From JAVJUV01 sp047314965 (GTDB lineage: Bacteria > Pseudomonadota > Alphaproteobacteria > Rhodobacterales > Rhodobacteraceae): a stretch of 64,000 bases of DNA. Each line of letters starts with the position of its first letter. Within the stretch, counting starts at the first letter, position 1. The translations under genes and the position numbers were made by a program. The notes below the pieces were generated by a model that worked only from the letters and a program-made list of their open reading frames with translations, was not told the DNA's origin and searched no databases. Location of the stretch: positions 1 through 64,000 of the forward strand of contig NZ_JBLBVK010000047.1 of NCBI RefSeq assembly GCF_047314965.1, given 5' to 3'. Positions 50,623 through 60,835 of this stretch are shown piece after piece.

Positions 50623-53610
50623 ATGTTCAAAATCTTCAGCAAGTTGAAACTGGGTAAAAAGCTGACCTTGGTTATGGCCGGGTTTGTGACGGCAAACGTG
50701 CTGACGATGAGCGCTCTCAGCTACACTTCGCTGCGCTCCGCGATCGAGGGAGAGGCTGCGGACAGGCTCGAAGGTGTCGCTCGACTGCAGGCCTTCGAAT
50801 TCGAACAGGAACTCGCAAGCATCGATCGCGACCTGCATTTGCAGGCGTCGCACCCATTCGTTGCCGAAGCCCTCGCGGCCTTTGCCGGGGCATTTCGGCG
50901 TATGGAAAATCCGCTCAGCCAGTTGCAGGCTGACTACATCTCCAACAACCCCAATCCGCTCGGACAGAAAGACAAGCTCCTCAGCGTCGGGAACGGGACG
51001 GAATATGACCGCGTTCATCACCGGTTTCACGGGAAATTCGACGCGCTTCAGGATGCGATGGGCTACTACGACATCTTCCTTTTCGATATGGATGGAAACC
51101 TTGTCTACAGCGTCTTCAAGGAATTGGACTACGCCACCAATCTCATGAACGGCGAATGGGCCAAATCCGGTCTTGGCGATGTGTTTCGGGCTGCGAAGGC
51201 GCTATCCGGCAGTGATCCGACGGCGTTCATAGACTTCGCGCCTTATGCTCCGAGTGCGAATGCGCCGGCGGCTTTTGTAGGGAGGCCTGTGTTTTCCGAA
51301 GACGGAACGCAGCTCGGCGTGCTCGCCTACCAGATGCCGATCGATGTTATGAACGCTGCCGTGGGGCATGCATCAGGCATTGGATCGACCGGAGAGGCCA
51401 TCGTGGTTGGCAGAGACGGCTTGTTGCGCACGGACTCTCATCTGACGGAAGAGGATGACGTGCTGAACCGACGCTTTGACGGCGTCGCACTGACGGAAGG
51501 TGCCGCCGGTCGATCGGGCATGGCGCGATATCTCAACAACGATGGGGTCGAGTTTACGGGCTATTACGCGCCTTTACAGACACTTCGAACGGGCTGGATC
51601 ATCATCGTTCAGCAGGAAACCGAGGAACTCTTCGCTCAGGTGAAGCGCAATCGGGACACAATGCTGTTGGTCAGTGCTGTGGCGCTCAGCGTGGCCACTC
51701 TGGTTGCAATCGTCTTTTCCCGAAGTCTCAGCACACCTCTTCAGGGTCTCAACCTGGCCGTCGACAGGATTTCCGCAAAGGACTACGACGTCGAGATCCC
51801 GGCGAAGGCAAGGGGCGACGAGATCGGAGGGATCGCGCGAGCGCTGGACGCCTTTCGCCTTCAGCTTGCTGAATCGGATCGTACAGCTCGCGATGCGGCC
51901 TTCAAGAGCGCGGCATTCGAGTCAACCGGCGCCCCGATGCTGCTGACGGATCTCGAGCTTCAGATCGTCGGAGCCAACAATGCGTTTTTCCGTCTTGTGA
52001 ATGAAAACAACGCCGATTTCGGCGTAAGTGCAAAGGAACTATCTCATGCTGATGTTCTGGGCGCCGAGCTTGCCTCGCTATCTTTTCCACCAGCGGAAAT
52101 CCGTGCCGCGGTCCGTAATCACGAGAGGCTGCCAATCAAGAGAAAGCTGCCAGTTGGCAACAGCTACGTAGGTTTGCTGATAGATCTTGTTCGGGCAAAG
52201 GACGGGTCTCCGATCGGATATGTTCTGGATATGAAGAACCAGACTTTCCAGATGATGAGTGAAACCGTTCTTCAGGCCATCGATGCGCAACAAATCCGCA
52301 TGGAGATGGATGTCGATGGCGCGGTGCAGTCAGCAAATGCACGGTGTTGCGAAGCAGTAGGGGAAGAGGAAGCATCTCTCCTTGGGCGGCCGGGCCGTAA
52401 GTTGATTTCCATGGAAGGAAGCGAGGAACACGACATCTGGACCGCGGCATTGGGCGGTCGCGGGACGTCTGGCCTCTTCCGCATGAAAGCTCAAAGCGGA
52501 AGCCGGATCATAGAAGGCAGTTTCAGCCCGATTCCTGATCAGGACGGGGTGGCGAAAGGGTTTCTTCTTATAGGGAATGACGTCTCCGAAGCCCAATTGG
52601 AAAAGGCCGAGGCTTCGGCTCGAGAGGCGCGGGTCGCAGCGGACATGGCTCATGTGGTCGATGCATTAAGCCACGAGTTGAAGCGCTTGTCTGGAGGGGA
52701 CCTTACCGTAGAGATCGAGACGGTGTTCGCGCAGGAGTACGAACCTCTCCGCCACGATTTCAACGTTACAGTCGAACGTCTGCGCGAGACTGTGACTTTT
52801 GTGATTGAAAATGCTCAGCTGATCGGCTCCGAGGCAGGCGGGATCAACTCCGCGGTATCGGAATTGTCGCGGCGTACGGAATCCCAGGCGGCGACGTTGG
52901 AACAGACGGCCGCCGCGATGGGTGAACTCACGGCCTCGGTCGCTTCGTCATCCAAAGGTGCCGAAAACGCCGCGATCGTAGCCGAGGAAGCGCGCGCAAG
53001 TGCGGAGGCCAGCGGCGCCGTTGTCCGTGAGGCGGCGTCGGCAATGGAAGAGATCGAGTCTTCCTCTCTGGAAGTTTCGAAAATCATCGGGGTCATCGAC
53101 GATATCGCCTTCCAGACGAATCTTCTGGCACTGAACGCCGGCGTCGAAGCGGCGAGGGCAGGTGAGGCTGGGAGAGGTTTCGCCGTAGTGGCTTCCGAGG
53201 TTCGCGCGCTGGCACAGCGCTGCCTCGATGCGTCGAATGAGATAACATCCTTGATCACTGTCTCGAGCGATACCGTAAAGCGCGGCGTAACACTTGTGGG
53301 GGATGTTGCATCGGCTCTGGAAAAGATCGCGACGTCAGTTGTTCAGATTTCTGACGACGTCCGTCAAATTGCCGAGGCTTCGACTGAACAATCGCACGGT
53401 CTTGGCGAAATCAACTCGGCCTTGAACAACCTGGATCAGACGACGCAGCACAATGCCGCAATGGCCGAGGAAACGACTGCGGCAACTCAGGCTCTGCTTC
53501 TCGAATCCGAACGTCTGACAGAGACTGCGGGCAAGTTCATAGTCCGGGGCAACCAGGACGGTCAGAGCCGTTTCGAACGCCAAGGCGTGACGGCCCGCGC
53601 GGCTGTATGA
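50623..53610 (+). CDS. methyl-accepting chemotaxis protein with Cache and PAS-like domains
   Basis: A 995-residue chemoreceptor. One helix (about 15-35) precedes a periplasmic Cache domain (with YYDIFLFDMDGNLVYSVF), a second helix near residue 350 (MLLVSAVALSVATLVAIVF), a HAMP domain (STPLQGLNLAVDRI), PAS-like repeats (MLLTDLELQIVGANNAF and a second copy), another HAMP-like segment, and the signalling hairpin tip IDDIAFQTNLLALNAGVEAA. No CheR-tethering pentapeptide is seen at the C-terminus. GGGAAGAG sits before the ATG; a longer start at 50605 lacks this. The ligand is unknown. Confidence 0.92.
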   Translation: MFKIFSKLKLGKKLTLVMAGFVTANVLTMSALSYTSLRSAIEGEAADRLEGVARLQAFEFEQELASIDRDLHLQASHPFVAEALAAFAGAFRRMENPLSQLQADYISNNPNPLGQKDKLLSVGNGTEYDRVHHRFHGKFDALQDAMGYYDIFLFDMDGNLVYSVFKELDYATNLMNGEWAKSGLGDVFRAAKALSGSDPTAFIDFAPYAPSANAPAAFVGRPVFSEDGTQLGVLAYQMPIDVMNAAVGHASGIGSTGEAIVVGRDGLLRTDSHLTEEDDVLNRRFDGVALTEGAAGRSGMARYLNNDGVEFTGYYAPLQTLRTGWIIIVQQETEELFAQVKRNRDTMLLVSAVALSVATLVAIVFSRSLSTPLQGLNLAVDRISAKDYDVEIPAKARGDEIGGIARALDAFRLQLAESDRTARDAAFKSAAFESTGAPMLLTDLELQIVGANNAFFRLVNENNADFGVSAKELSHADVLGAELASLSFPPAEIRAAVRNHERLPIKRKLPVGNSYVGLLIDLVRAKDGSPIGYVLDMKNQTFQMMSETVLQAIDAQQIRMEMDVDGAVQSANARCCEAVGEEEASLLGRPGRKLISMEGSEEHDIWTAALGGRGTSGLFRMKAQSGSRIIEGSFSPIPDQDGVAKGFLLIGNDVSEAQLEKAEASAREARVAADMAHVVDALSHELKRLSGGDLTVEIETVFAQEYEPLRHDFNVTVERLRETVTFVIENAQLIGSEAGGINSAVSELSRRTESQAATLEQTAAAMGELTASVASSSKGAENAAIVAEEARASAEASGAVVREAASAMEEIESSSLEVSKIIGVIDDIAFQTNLLALNAGVEAARAGEAGRGFAVVASEVRALAQRCLDASNEITSLITVSSDTVKRGVTLVGDVASALEKIATSVVQISDDVRQIAEASTEQSHGLGEINSALNNLDQTTQHNAAMAEETTAATQALLLESERLTETAGKFIVRGNQDGQSRFERQGVTARAAV

Positions 53611-53661
53611 CACTCGGAGTGGTACTAAACGGTTTTCTGGGCGAACTCTGCGGGGGGACGC

Positions 53662-54525
53662 TTACCGCGAACTTTCTATCGTGTGCGCGACAAGTTCTAT
53701 CATGTCAGTCTGATGACGTACCTTGGCAATGTCATCGGCGGCGATCGTTATCCCCCAGTTCTCGGCCATGGCGCGATAACGGGGCTGGCGGTGCGCCAGC
53801 GCACGCGCATACGTCCAGCGTACGAAATCATCCGGGTCAACTTTTGAGGCTGGCACCTTTTTCAAGGTCAGGTACTCCGCCCAGGCGTCTTCCAGGAAGT
53901 CCTGCTGATAGCACATCGGCTTCGGTGCACGATCGAACCGGCGAACGAGTTCCTGCGTATGCGCCTCGGAACCTTCGATCCAAATCATCAGAAGATTGTG
54001 CCCAAGCGCCGACAGAACAGGATCGTTCGGGTCATGCGGATCAACGATCTCACAGATGGACCCCGAGGTGTCGCAGATGAAGTTTTCGTACCCGTAAAGC
54101 TCACTCGCTCGCCGGATGAAATGCGCGGTGTCGAGCATCGCGGCGGTTTCAGCCACGCGGTGTTGCTCCTGTCTCCGCAGGTATTCCTCCCAGGGCACGC
54201 CGCCCTTGTCGGGATCACCCGGTTTCCCCAGGTAAGTCGAAAGTGGTGCGAGATTGTTGAAGGTGATGTTCGAAACGATGTGAACCGAGTCCGACATCAG
54301 CAGTTCGCGTAGAAGCGGCACCTTCATGGCTTCGCGCTTGAAGTTGTCCGCGATATGTTCGCCCATGTAGCGGGTGCCAATGCGGTAGTCGACCGAATAG
54401 TGGAACCAGCCGCCCTCGGCCCTGAGAAGGTTGGAGATATGCGTTTTACCAAGTCCGGACATGCCGAACAGCATGATCCGTTTCGAGGGCGCTTCCCGCC
54501 ACTCATCCGCGCTTCCGTAAATCAT
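53662..54525 (-). CDS. P-loop ATPase of unknown function
   Basis: A 287-residue cytoplasmic protein. Walker A is MLFGMSGLGKTHISNLL near the N-terminus; a later YENFICDTSGSICE could be the Walker B equivalent. The rest, including WFHYSVDYRIGTRYMGEHI and TLKKVPASKVDPDDFVRW, matches no family I can name, though genes of this size are widespread in Rhodobacteraceae. It converges on the chemoreceptor gene with 51 bases between. Confidence 0.75.
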   Translation of the reverse strand: MIYGSADEWREAPSKRIMLFGMSGLGKTHISNLLRAEGGWFHYSVDYRIGTRYMGEHIADNFKREAMKVPLLRELLMSDSVHIVSNITFNNLAPLSTYLGKPGDPDKGGVPWEEYLRRQEQHRVAETAAMLDTAHFIRRASELYGYENFICDTSGSICEIVDPHDPNDPVLSALGHNLLMIWIEGSEAHTQELVRRFDRAPKPMCYQQDFLEDAWAEYLTLKKVPASKVDPDDFVRWTYARALAHRQPRYRAMAENWGITIAADDIAKVRHQTDMIELVAHTIESSR

Positions 54526-54681
54526 CGCGATTTGGTCTCCCGCTTGCAGCGGATGGGTTACGTTGCCGACTGCAGCGGGTCAATCGGACAATCCCTCAAA
54601 ATGGAAACCTGTGGCGAAATAGGGCAGCTAATAACATGACCCCGTGCGAACGCGGGGCCCATCAGCCGTGTTTGCGCACGT

Positions 54682-55764
54682 TCAGAATGTATAGCCGACT
54701 TTCAGACCTACACCAACAGCGCTGTTGCCGGTGAAGTTGGCGCTGGCGGTCGTGGTCGCATTACCGATATCGATATAACTGACTCCGCCTGTGATCTTCA
54801 TGTTGTCTTTGGTGTAGGACCCGCCAAGGGTAACCCCGAGAAGCCCGTCGGTGGGGCCGAGGTTTCCGGTCAAGCTACCGGTATGCTCTTCGTAGCTTAC
54901 GGAGGCCGCGACCGACCATGTTTCGTTCAGGCGGCGCCCGACGCCCAGAGTGAACGTCGTGCGGTCATCCGCATAGCTGACCAGCGGCGCATTCACGGCG
55001 AGCGGGCTGGAGTAAACAGCGGGCGAAATATCGAATTCGGTCCAGTCGACCCAGCGAATTCCGCCGAAGAGCAGGGTGTCCGCGGCGATACCGGTTTGGA
55101 ATTCCAGATGCAAAGACTGCGGTGTCGTGATGTTCGTCACAGAGGGCACGGGCGATGGCGTGAACCCGGTTTCCACAGTGTCCAGCTTATGATCGATTGC
55201 CGAATTGTAGGTCAGGGATACCCGCAGAGCGATGTCTGGCCGTTCGTACGCAGCCCCGACGAGATATCCTAACCGGAAGTCCCGCTCCGTAGTTGCGTTG
55301 TAGCCGCTGAAGGAAGGTACGGCGTTAACTGAAGCCTGAGCTTCAAGAGACTGCGCTCGGATGCCAGCGTAAAAGCTGACATTGGAGGGCAGGTTGTATT
55401 GCAGCATTCCGGTCAATGCGTGGGACGTCAGTTCTGCTGTTGAGCCAGCAAATGGGTAGGCAACCAGCGGATAGGAGACATTCGCGCCAAAGGGCTGGTT
55501 GTAAATAATTGCGTAAGACCACGTCTCGTTGAGGTCGGCTTTGTAGGCCGCCCCGAAGTTCAGGAATCTTTCTGTCATATCGCCGGACTGAAATGTGCCA
55601 ATCGAGCCCGAAACTGAAGGATCCGCCGTGCCAAGACCGAGTTCCAGATAACGGCCTTTTTCGAAAAGCACAGCGACCGATTGGTTCGAGCGTTCGACGC
55701 CGCCGGCATACGCAACACTGGTAACCATCGACATAGCGACAGTCGAAAGCAATAGTGTCTTCAT
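54682..55764 (-). CDS. outer-membrane transporter, FadL/OmpP1 family
   Basis: A 360-residue barrel with signal peptide ending VAYAGG. Typical features are the N-terminal hatch region (GGVERSNQSVAVLFEKGRYLE), alternating aromatic strands, and a C-terminal strand ending in Phe (LKVGYTF). FadL-type proteins pass hydrophobic compounds such as fatty acids or aromatics through the outer membrane. AGGGAGGGG precedes the ATG. It is transcribed alone; a weak GC hairpin follows near 54630-54660. Confidence 0.88.
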   Translation of the reverse strand: MKTLLLSTVAMSMVTSVAYAGGVERSNQSVAVLFEKGRYLELGLGTADPSVSGSIGTFQSGDMTERFLNFGAAYKADLNETWSYAIIYNQPFGANVSYPLVAYPFAGSTAELTSHALTGMLQYNLPSNVSFYAGIRAQSLEAQASVNAVPSFSGYNATTERDFRLGYLVGAAYERPDIALRVSLTYNSAIDHKLDTVETGFTPSPVPSVTNITTPQSLHLEFQTGIAADTLLFGGIRWVDWTEFDISPAVYSSPLAVNAPLVSYADDRTTFTLGVGRRLNETWSVAASVSYEEHTGSLTGNLGPTDGLLGVTLGGSYTKDNMKITGGVSYIDIGNATTTASANFTGNSAVGVGLKVGYTF

Positions 55765-55884
55765 GTGGGGTCCCCTCCCTGAAAGACGAAAAAAGTTCGC
55801 GCACGTTAGTGAAACGACCACGGGAGCGTCAATTATTGACGGAGCGTTACTTTCTGGTTTTGCCGTAGCGTCACAAAAGAGACA

Positions 55885-56760
55885 TCAACCTCGATGTCGA
55901 CGTGATTCCGACCATATATTCAGGTAGTTGCCGCCAAAAATCAGGGCAGCGCCCGCGAAAACCCAGACATCCAAAGGTTCGCCATAGAACAACATTCCGA
56001 CCAGGGCGATCACTGGTAGCCGCAGAAAATCCATCGGCGTGACAACTGTTGCGGGCGCGACGGCAAGCGCGTTCGTCAGACAGGTGTGCGCAACGAGGCC
56101 GGCGCATCCAATCAGCGCGACCCAGGGCCAGGCCGCGGCTGACGGCCAGGCGATGTCCCCGTCCCATCCCGTCGCAATCAACCCCATCACCGCCTGCATT
56201 GCGGTCAGCCAGAACAAAATGCCGAGGATGGTCTCCGTCCGCGTCAAAAGTTTCGTGCAAACGATAGAGCAGGCGAAGCCAAGCGCGGAAGATGCAGCCA
56301 GGGCGAGCCCCAGGGGGTCGCCGCCCGCGCCGGGGCGCGCCACCGCCAAGGCTCCCAGAAACCCCAGAACCACGGCCAGCGTCCGCACCCGCGTCAGTTT
56401 TTCTCCAAGGAAGAGAACCGCAAAGACAACGACCCAGATCGGCGAGGTGAACTCCAGAGCGAACACCTGGGCGAGCGTGATCAGGGTAAGGGAGTAGAAC
56501 CAAAGGTTCTGGCCTGTGAAATGCGCAATGTTTCGTAGAAGGTGAAGCGGCAGACGATCGAAACGAACCTCGCGCAATTTGCCGGTGGAGAGACCAAAAA
56601 CCAAGACGACCGCCAATCCGATGAACGAGCGGTACATCATCATTTCGAATGTATCGAGTTCCCCGCTAAGCGCACGACCTGCAACGGCCATGGATGAGAA
56701 CGAGATGATTGCCCCCGTCATCCAGGCCGCGGCCAAAAGCGGCCGCGACCCTTCGGTCAT
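55885..56760 (-). CDS. EamA/DMT-family transporter
   Basis: A 291-residue protein with ten helices in two EamA repeats (LEFTSPIWVVVFAVLFLGEKL in the first, LRLPVIALVGMLFYGEPLDVW in the second). The substrate is unknown. It starts in a four-base overlap with the upstream YdcF-family gene. Confidence 0.88.
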   Translation of the reverse strand: MTEGSRPLLAAAWMTGAIISFSSMAVAGRALSGELDTFEMMMYRSFIGLAVVLVFGLSTGKLREVRFDRLPLHLLRNIAHFTGQNLWFYSLTLITLAQVFALEFTSPIWVVVFAVLFLGEKLTRVRTLAVVLGFLGALAVARPGAGGDPLGLALAASSALGFACSIVCTKLLTRTETILGILFWLTAMQAVMGLIATGWDGDIAWPSAAAWPWVALIGCAGLVAHTCLTNALAVAPATVVTPMDFLRLPVIALVGMLFYGEPLDVWVFAGAALIFGGNYLNIWSESRRHRG

Positions 56761-57398
56761 TCGAGGTACTTCACGAAGTTCTCGCGAGGCACGTCACCCG
56801 CCATGGCGGCGCTTGCCGCTGCTGCGCGCACGATGTTCAGGGGCCATTTCACGGCCTCCCAAAGCAAGCCTTCGGTAAGAAGGAAGCCTGAGACGTTGTC
56901 CGCTGCCGCATTCGCGACGTTTTCGAAGCCTGCCCAGCGGAAAGATGCATTAGCGCGGGGCAGGTGATAGCGGTGGGTCACGATGATGACAGGTTTCGAT
57001 TTGTCCAATTCGCTCAGATCGGCCGTGAAGAGAGCATTCTGCAAAGTGGAGTGGGACGCGTCTTCCATCAGGATCGCGTCTTCGGGCACGCCGGCGGCCA
57101 AGGCGAAGTCCCGCATGGCCTCAGCAACCGAGGGGCCGTCTGCCTGACCTGTCCCGCCAGTCACAACAATCAGCGGCGCCGCTCCGGCCTCATAAAGTTC
57201 GACGGCTCGCTTGATGCGAGCCTCGGTCTCTCCGGTTACAACGCCGGTCTTCCCGGCGTTTCCGGCCAGCGCTATGATCGCCTCGCCAGACGGCACTTCT
57301 TCCGACGGTTCGTAGAGCGCGACGTAGAGGGCCGTTCCAATCAATGCTGCCCAGATCGACAACACAACTATGGCGACAATCCAGCGAACGAGTTTCAT
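56757..57398 (-). CDS. YdcF/DUF218 family protein
   Basis: A 213-residue protein with one N-terminal helix (VRWIVAIVVLSIWAALIGTA) and a DUF218 domain: AIIALAGNAGKTGV, PLIVVTGGTGQADGPSVAEAM, DASHSTLQNALFTADL and ITHRYHLPRA-like VTHRYHLPRANASF. E. coli members ElyC and SanA influence envelope integrity; the reaction is not known. It is coupled to the EamA gene. Confidence 0.87.
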   Translation of the reverse strand: MKLVRWIVAIVVLSIWAALIGTALYVALYEPSEEVPSGEAIIALAGNAGKTGVVTGETEARIKRAVELYEAGAAPLIVVTGGTGQADGPSVAEAMRDFALAAGVPEDAILMEDASHSTLQNALFTADLSELDKSKPVIIVTHRYHLPRANASFRWAGFENVANAAADNVSGFLLTEGLLWEAVKWPLNIVRAAAASAAMAGDVPRENFVKYLE

Positions 57399-57567
57399 AC
57401 CAAAGTTCCTGTGCTCAATGTCCCGCTAAGGACGTGTTCAGGTTGATTTATGAAACATTAACAAAGCAACCCAAAGCGCCAAAGTGCCTCGACGTGTAAA
57501 CATCAAACTGTTCACAACCCGTGGCAGATATGCTCACTGCGGCACAATTGACCCACGCTTATCGCGC

Positions 57568-59127
57568 TTATTCCCACTCGATCGTTCCCGGCGGCTTGGA
57601 TGTGATGTCATACGTCACCCGGTTGATGCCCTTGACCTCGTTGATGATCCGCGTCGCGGTCTCGCCGAGGAACTCATGACTGAACGGATAGTAATCCGCT
57701 GTCATCCCGTCCACCGAAGTCACGGCTCGAAGTGCGCAGGCATAGTCATAGGTTCGCCCGTCCCCCATGACACCAACCGTCCGAACCGGAAGGATGGCGA
57801 CGAAGGCCTGCCAGATCTCGTCGTAAAGCCCATGCTTCCGAATCTGGTCGATATAAACCGCGTCGGCCTTGCGCAGGATTTCCAGCTTCTCCCGGGTGAT
57901 TTCGCCCGGGCAGCGAATCGCAAGTCCGGGGCCGGGGAAGGGGTGGCGTCCAATGAAATGATCGGGCAGGCCCAGTTCGTGGCCCAAAGCCCGCACCTCG
58001 TCCTTGAACAGTTCCCGAAGGGGCTCGACCAGCTTCAGGCCCATCTTCTCGGGCAGACCTCCGACGTTATGGTGCGACTTGATCGTCACCGAGGGTCCGC
58101 CGGAAAAACTCACGGATTCAATAACATCCGGATACAATGTTCCTTGCGCCAGAAAGGCCGCTCCCTCGATCTGGTCGGCATATTTCTGGAACACGTCGAT
58201 GAAGAGTCCGCCGATGATCTTGCGTTTGGTCTCGGGGTCGCTGACGCCCTCCAGGCGGCCCAGGAACAATTCCTGCTCCTGCGCGTGGATCACGGAGAGG
58301 TTCATGTGGTCTCGGAACATGCCGACGACCTCTTCCGCCTCGTTCAGTCGCAACAGGCCGTGGTCGACGAAAACGCAGGTCAGCTGGTCGCCGATCGCCT
58401 CGTGGATAAGAGCCGCGGCGACAGAAGAATCGACACCGCCCGAAAGCGCGCAAATCACCTTGGCATCGCCGACCTGATCCCGAATCCGGGCAACTGCTTC
58501 CTCGCGGTAGGCGCCCATCGTCCAGTCGCCGCCGAATCCGGCTAGCCGAACGAAATTCTCGTAGAGCTTCGCGCCGTTCGGCGTGTGGTGTACTTCCGGG
58601 TGGAACTGCACCGCGAAGAAATTGCGCGATGTATCCGCCGTGATCGCGAAAGGCGCGCCGGGAGAAGTGCCGTAAACCTCGAATCCCGGTGCAATTTCAG
58701 CGACATGATCGCCGTGGCTCATCCAAACCTGCTCGCGACCGGCCTCATACCATCCATTCAGCAGCGGAATGTCCGCTCCGGCCGGCGTCACATAGGCGCG
58801 CCCGAACTCCGCAGTGGCGTGCTCGCCTGCTTCGACCCGACCGCCCAGATCATGCATCATGACCTGCTGACCGTAACAAATGCCGAGAATCGGCACGCCC
58901 AACTCGTACGCCGCCTTGGGCGGTCTTGGGCTGCCCTCGCGCATCACGCTGTCGGGACCGCCCGAAAAGATGATCGCCTTTGGTGCGAAATCTTTCAGGA
59001 ATTCGTCGCTGACATTCTGATAGGGATGGATTTCGCAATAGACATTCAGCTCGCGAAGACGCCGGGCGATCAATTGCGTCACCTGGCTGCCGAAGTCGAT
59101 GATGAGAAGACGGTCGTGCTGGGTCAT
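57568..59127 (-). CDS. guaA: GMP synthase (glutamine-hydrolysing)
   Basis: A 519-residue enzyme converting XMP to GMP. The amidotransferase domain has ILGICYGQQVMMHDLGG with the nucleophile Cys and the His-Glu in VQFHPEVHHTPNG. The synthetase domain has VICALSGGVDSSVAAALI (PP-loop), and the C-terminal dimerisation domain ends PGTIEWE. Transcribed alone; divergent from the mttB-like gene. Confidence 0.97.
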   Translation of the reverse strand: MTQHDRLLIIDFGSQVTQLIARRLRELNVYCEIHPYQNVSDEFLKDFAPKAIIFSGGPDSVMREGSPRPPKAAYELGVPILGICYGQQVMMHDLGGRVEAGEHATAEFGRAYVTPAGADIPLLNGWYEAGREQVWMSHGDHVAEIAPGFEVYGTSPGAPFAITADTSRNFFAVQFHPEVHHTPNGAKLYENFVRLAGFGGDWTMGAYREEAVARIRDQVGDAKVICALSGGVDSSVAAALIHEAIGDQLTCVFVDHGLLRLNEAEEVVGMFRDHMNLSVIHAQEQELFLGRLEGVSDPETKRKIIGGLFIDVFQKYADQIEGAAFLAQGTLYPDVIESVSFSGGPSVTIKSHHNVGGLPEKMGLKLVEPLRELFKDEVRALGHELGLPDHFIGRHPFPGPGLAIRCPGEITREKLEILRKADAVYIDQIRKHGLYDEIWQAFVAILPVRTVGVMGDGRTYDYACALRAVTSVDGMTADYYPFSHEFLGETATRIINEVKGINRVTYDITSKPPGTIEWE

Positions 59128-59283
59128 GCCAGCGACATACGAGGGACCCGCAATAGGTGCAAGATGGATCGCGGCGTCGGGGCAAATGTCGGTTTCGCAC
59201 CGGATCTGACGTTATTCGTCCGGGGCGTGCCGTCCCATGGTGTATTTGAAGGCAGGGACAAGGCCTTTTCGGAGCATACGGGC

Positions 59284-60828
59284 ATGGGTGATGTAGGTGA
59301 ACGTCGCAGGGCGCGAGGTGGCGGCGGTGCCGCTCGGCGGGCGGAGCGCACAGCGGTGCGCATCGAAGCGGCGCGTTTCATTGAAAGAAACATCCCGAAT
59401 CTGGACATTCTGAACGCTGAGGCCATCGAGATCATCGAGACCAACGCCGACATCGTCCTTGAGGAGATCGGCGTCAATTTCGTCGAGAACCCCGCAGCGC
59501 TCAAGCTTTGGAAAGACGCCGGGGCCAGCGTCGATGGCGAACGTGTCCGGCTTCCGAAAGGTCTGGCACGCGAACTCTGCAAGACCGCCCCGTCCAGCTA
59601 CATCCAGCACGCCAGAAATCCCGAGCGCAACGTCACGATCGGTGGAAACAGCCTCGTGCTTGCTCCGGTCTACGGTCCACCCTTCGTCCGCGATGTCACC
59701 GGCGGTCGCCGCTATGCGACAATGGCAGACTTCCGCACCTTCGTGAAGCTCACCTACATGTCCAAGTGGCTGCACCATTCCGGCGGTACCGTGTGCGAAC
59801 CGACCGATATCGCCGTCAACAAACGGCATCTCGACATGCTGCACGCCCACATGACCCTGTCGGACAAGCCTTTCATGGGCTCGGTTACCGAACCCGAGCG
59901 GGCAGCGGACTCCGTCGAGATGTGCGAGATTCTTTTTGGCAAGGATTTCGTGGCTGAAAACACGGTGATGACGTCGCTTATCAACATAAACTCGCCGCTG
60001 ACGTTCGACCGCACCATGATGGGCGCACTCGAGGTCTATGCCCGCGCAAACCAGGCAGCGATCATTTCGCCGTTCATCGTGGGCGGAGCGATGGCGCCCG
60101 TCAGCGTGGCCGGCACGCTCACCCAGGTTCTTGCCGAGGTTCTGGCAGGCGTCGCCTATTCGCAGCTTGTCCGTCCTGGCGCACCGGTCATCGCCGGCGC
60201 CTTCGTGACGTCGATCGACATGAATTCCGGGGCGCCGACCTTTGGCACTCCCGAGGCCGCGCAGATCACCTACGGCATGGGGCAACTGGCGCGCAGATTG
60301 GGTCTGCCGTACCGCTCCGCGGGTGCATTCTGCGGATCGAAACTCCCGGATGCACAGGCTGCCTACGAAAGTTCCAACAGTCTGAACATGGGGCTCTTGT
60401 CCGGCGTCAACTTCATGCTTCACGCCGCCGGATGGCTGGAAGGCGGATTGGTGGCGAGTTTCGAGAAATTCGTCATGGATGCCGATCAGCTTGGGGTGCT
60501 TCATCACCTCGCGAAGGGCGTTGATGTCTCGGAGAACGCCCAGGCGATGGATGCGATCCGCGAAGTGGGGCCGGGGGGGCATTATCTTGGGTGCGCCCAC
60601 ACACAGGCCAACTTCAAGGACGCGTTCTGGCGGACTGGTCTGCTCGACTACAAACCGTTCGAGACATGGGCCGACGAAGGCGAAAGAGATACCGTTGCTT
60701 TGGCGTCGGCCAAGGTCGCCCGCATGCTCGGAGAGTATCAGGCGCCGCCTATCGATCCGGGCATAGCGGAAGGGCTTGCGAGCTATGTCGCCCGCAAGAA
60801 GGCGTCTGTTCCGGACGCGTTCACCTGA
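59284..60828 (+). CDS. MttB-family methyltransferase, non-pyrrolysine
   Basis: A 514-residue protein of the trimethylamine methyltransferase superfamily. The N-terminus (RRARGGGGAARRAERT) is the typical basic leader, followed by the TIM-barrel body (LEEIGVNFVENP, SNSLNMGLLSGVNFMLHAAGWLEGG). The frame shows no internal UAG, so unlike archaeal MttB it has no pyrrolysine. Such homologues include glycine-betaine and other quaternary-amine methyltransferases that need a corrinoid protein, none of which is adjacent. I chose the ATG at 59284 from the family N-terminus; the frame is open far upstream inside guaA. Confidence 0.87.
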   Translation: MGDVGERRRARGGGGAARRAERTAVRIEAARFIERNIPNLDILNAEAIEIIETNADIVLEEIGVNFVENPAALKLWKDAGASVDGERVRLPKGLARELCKTAPSSYIQHARNPERNVTIGGNSLVLAPVYGPPFVRDVTGGRRYATMADFRTFVKLTYMSKWLHHSGGTVCEPTDIAVNKRHLDMLHAHMTLSDKPFMGSVTEPERAADSVEMCEILFGKDFVAENTVMTSLININSPLTFDRTMMGALEVYARANQAAIISPFIVGGAMAPVSVAGTLTQVLAEVLAGVAYSQLVRPGAPVIAGAFVTSIDMNSGAPTFGTPEAAQITYGMGQLARRLGLPYRSAGAFCGSKLPDAQAAYESSNSLNMGLLSGVNFMLHAAGWLEGGLVASFEKFVMDADQLGVLHHLAKGVDVSENAQAMDAIREVGPGGHYLGCAHTQANFKDAFWRTGLLDYKPFETWADEGERDTVALASAKVARMLGEYQAPPIDPGIAEGLASYVARKKASVPDAFT

Positions 60829-60835
60829 ACAACCG

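Noticed and set aside
58585..59283. N-terminal extension of the mttB-like gene
   Set aside because: The frame is open for 233 codons upstream, but that stretch is antisense to guaA and has no family match. The family N-terminus begins at 59284.
59212..60600. Long minus-strand ORF opposite mttB
   Set aside because: It is the antisense shadow of a high-GC3 gene: His/Arg-rich, without motifs.
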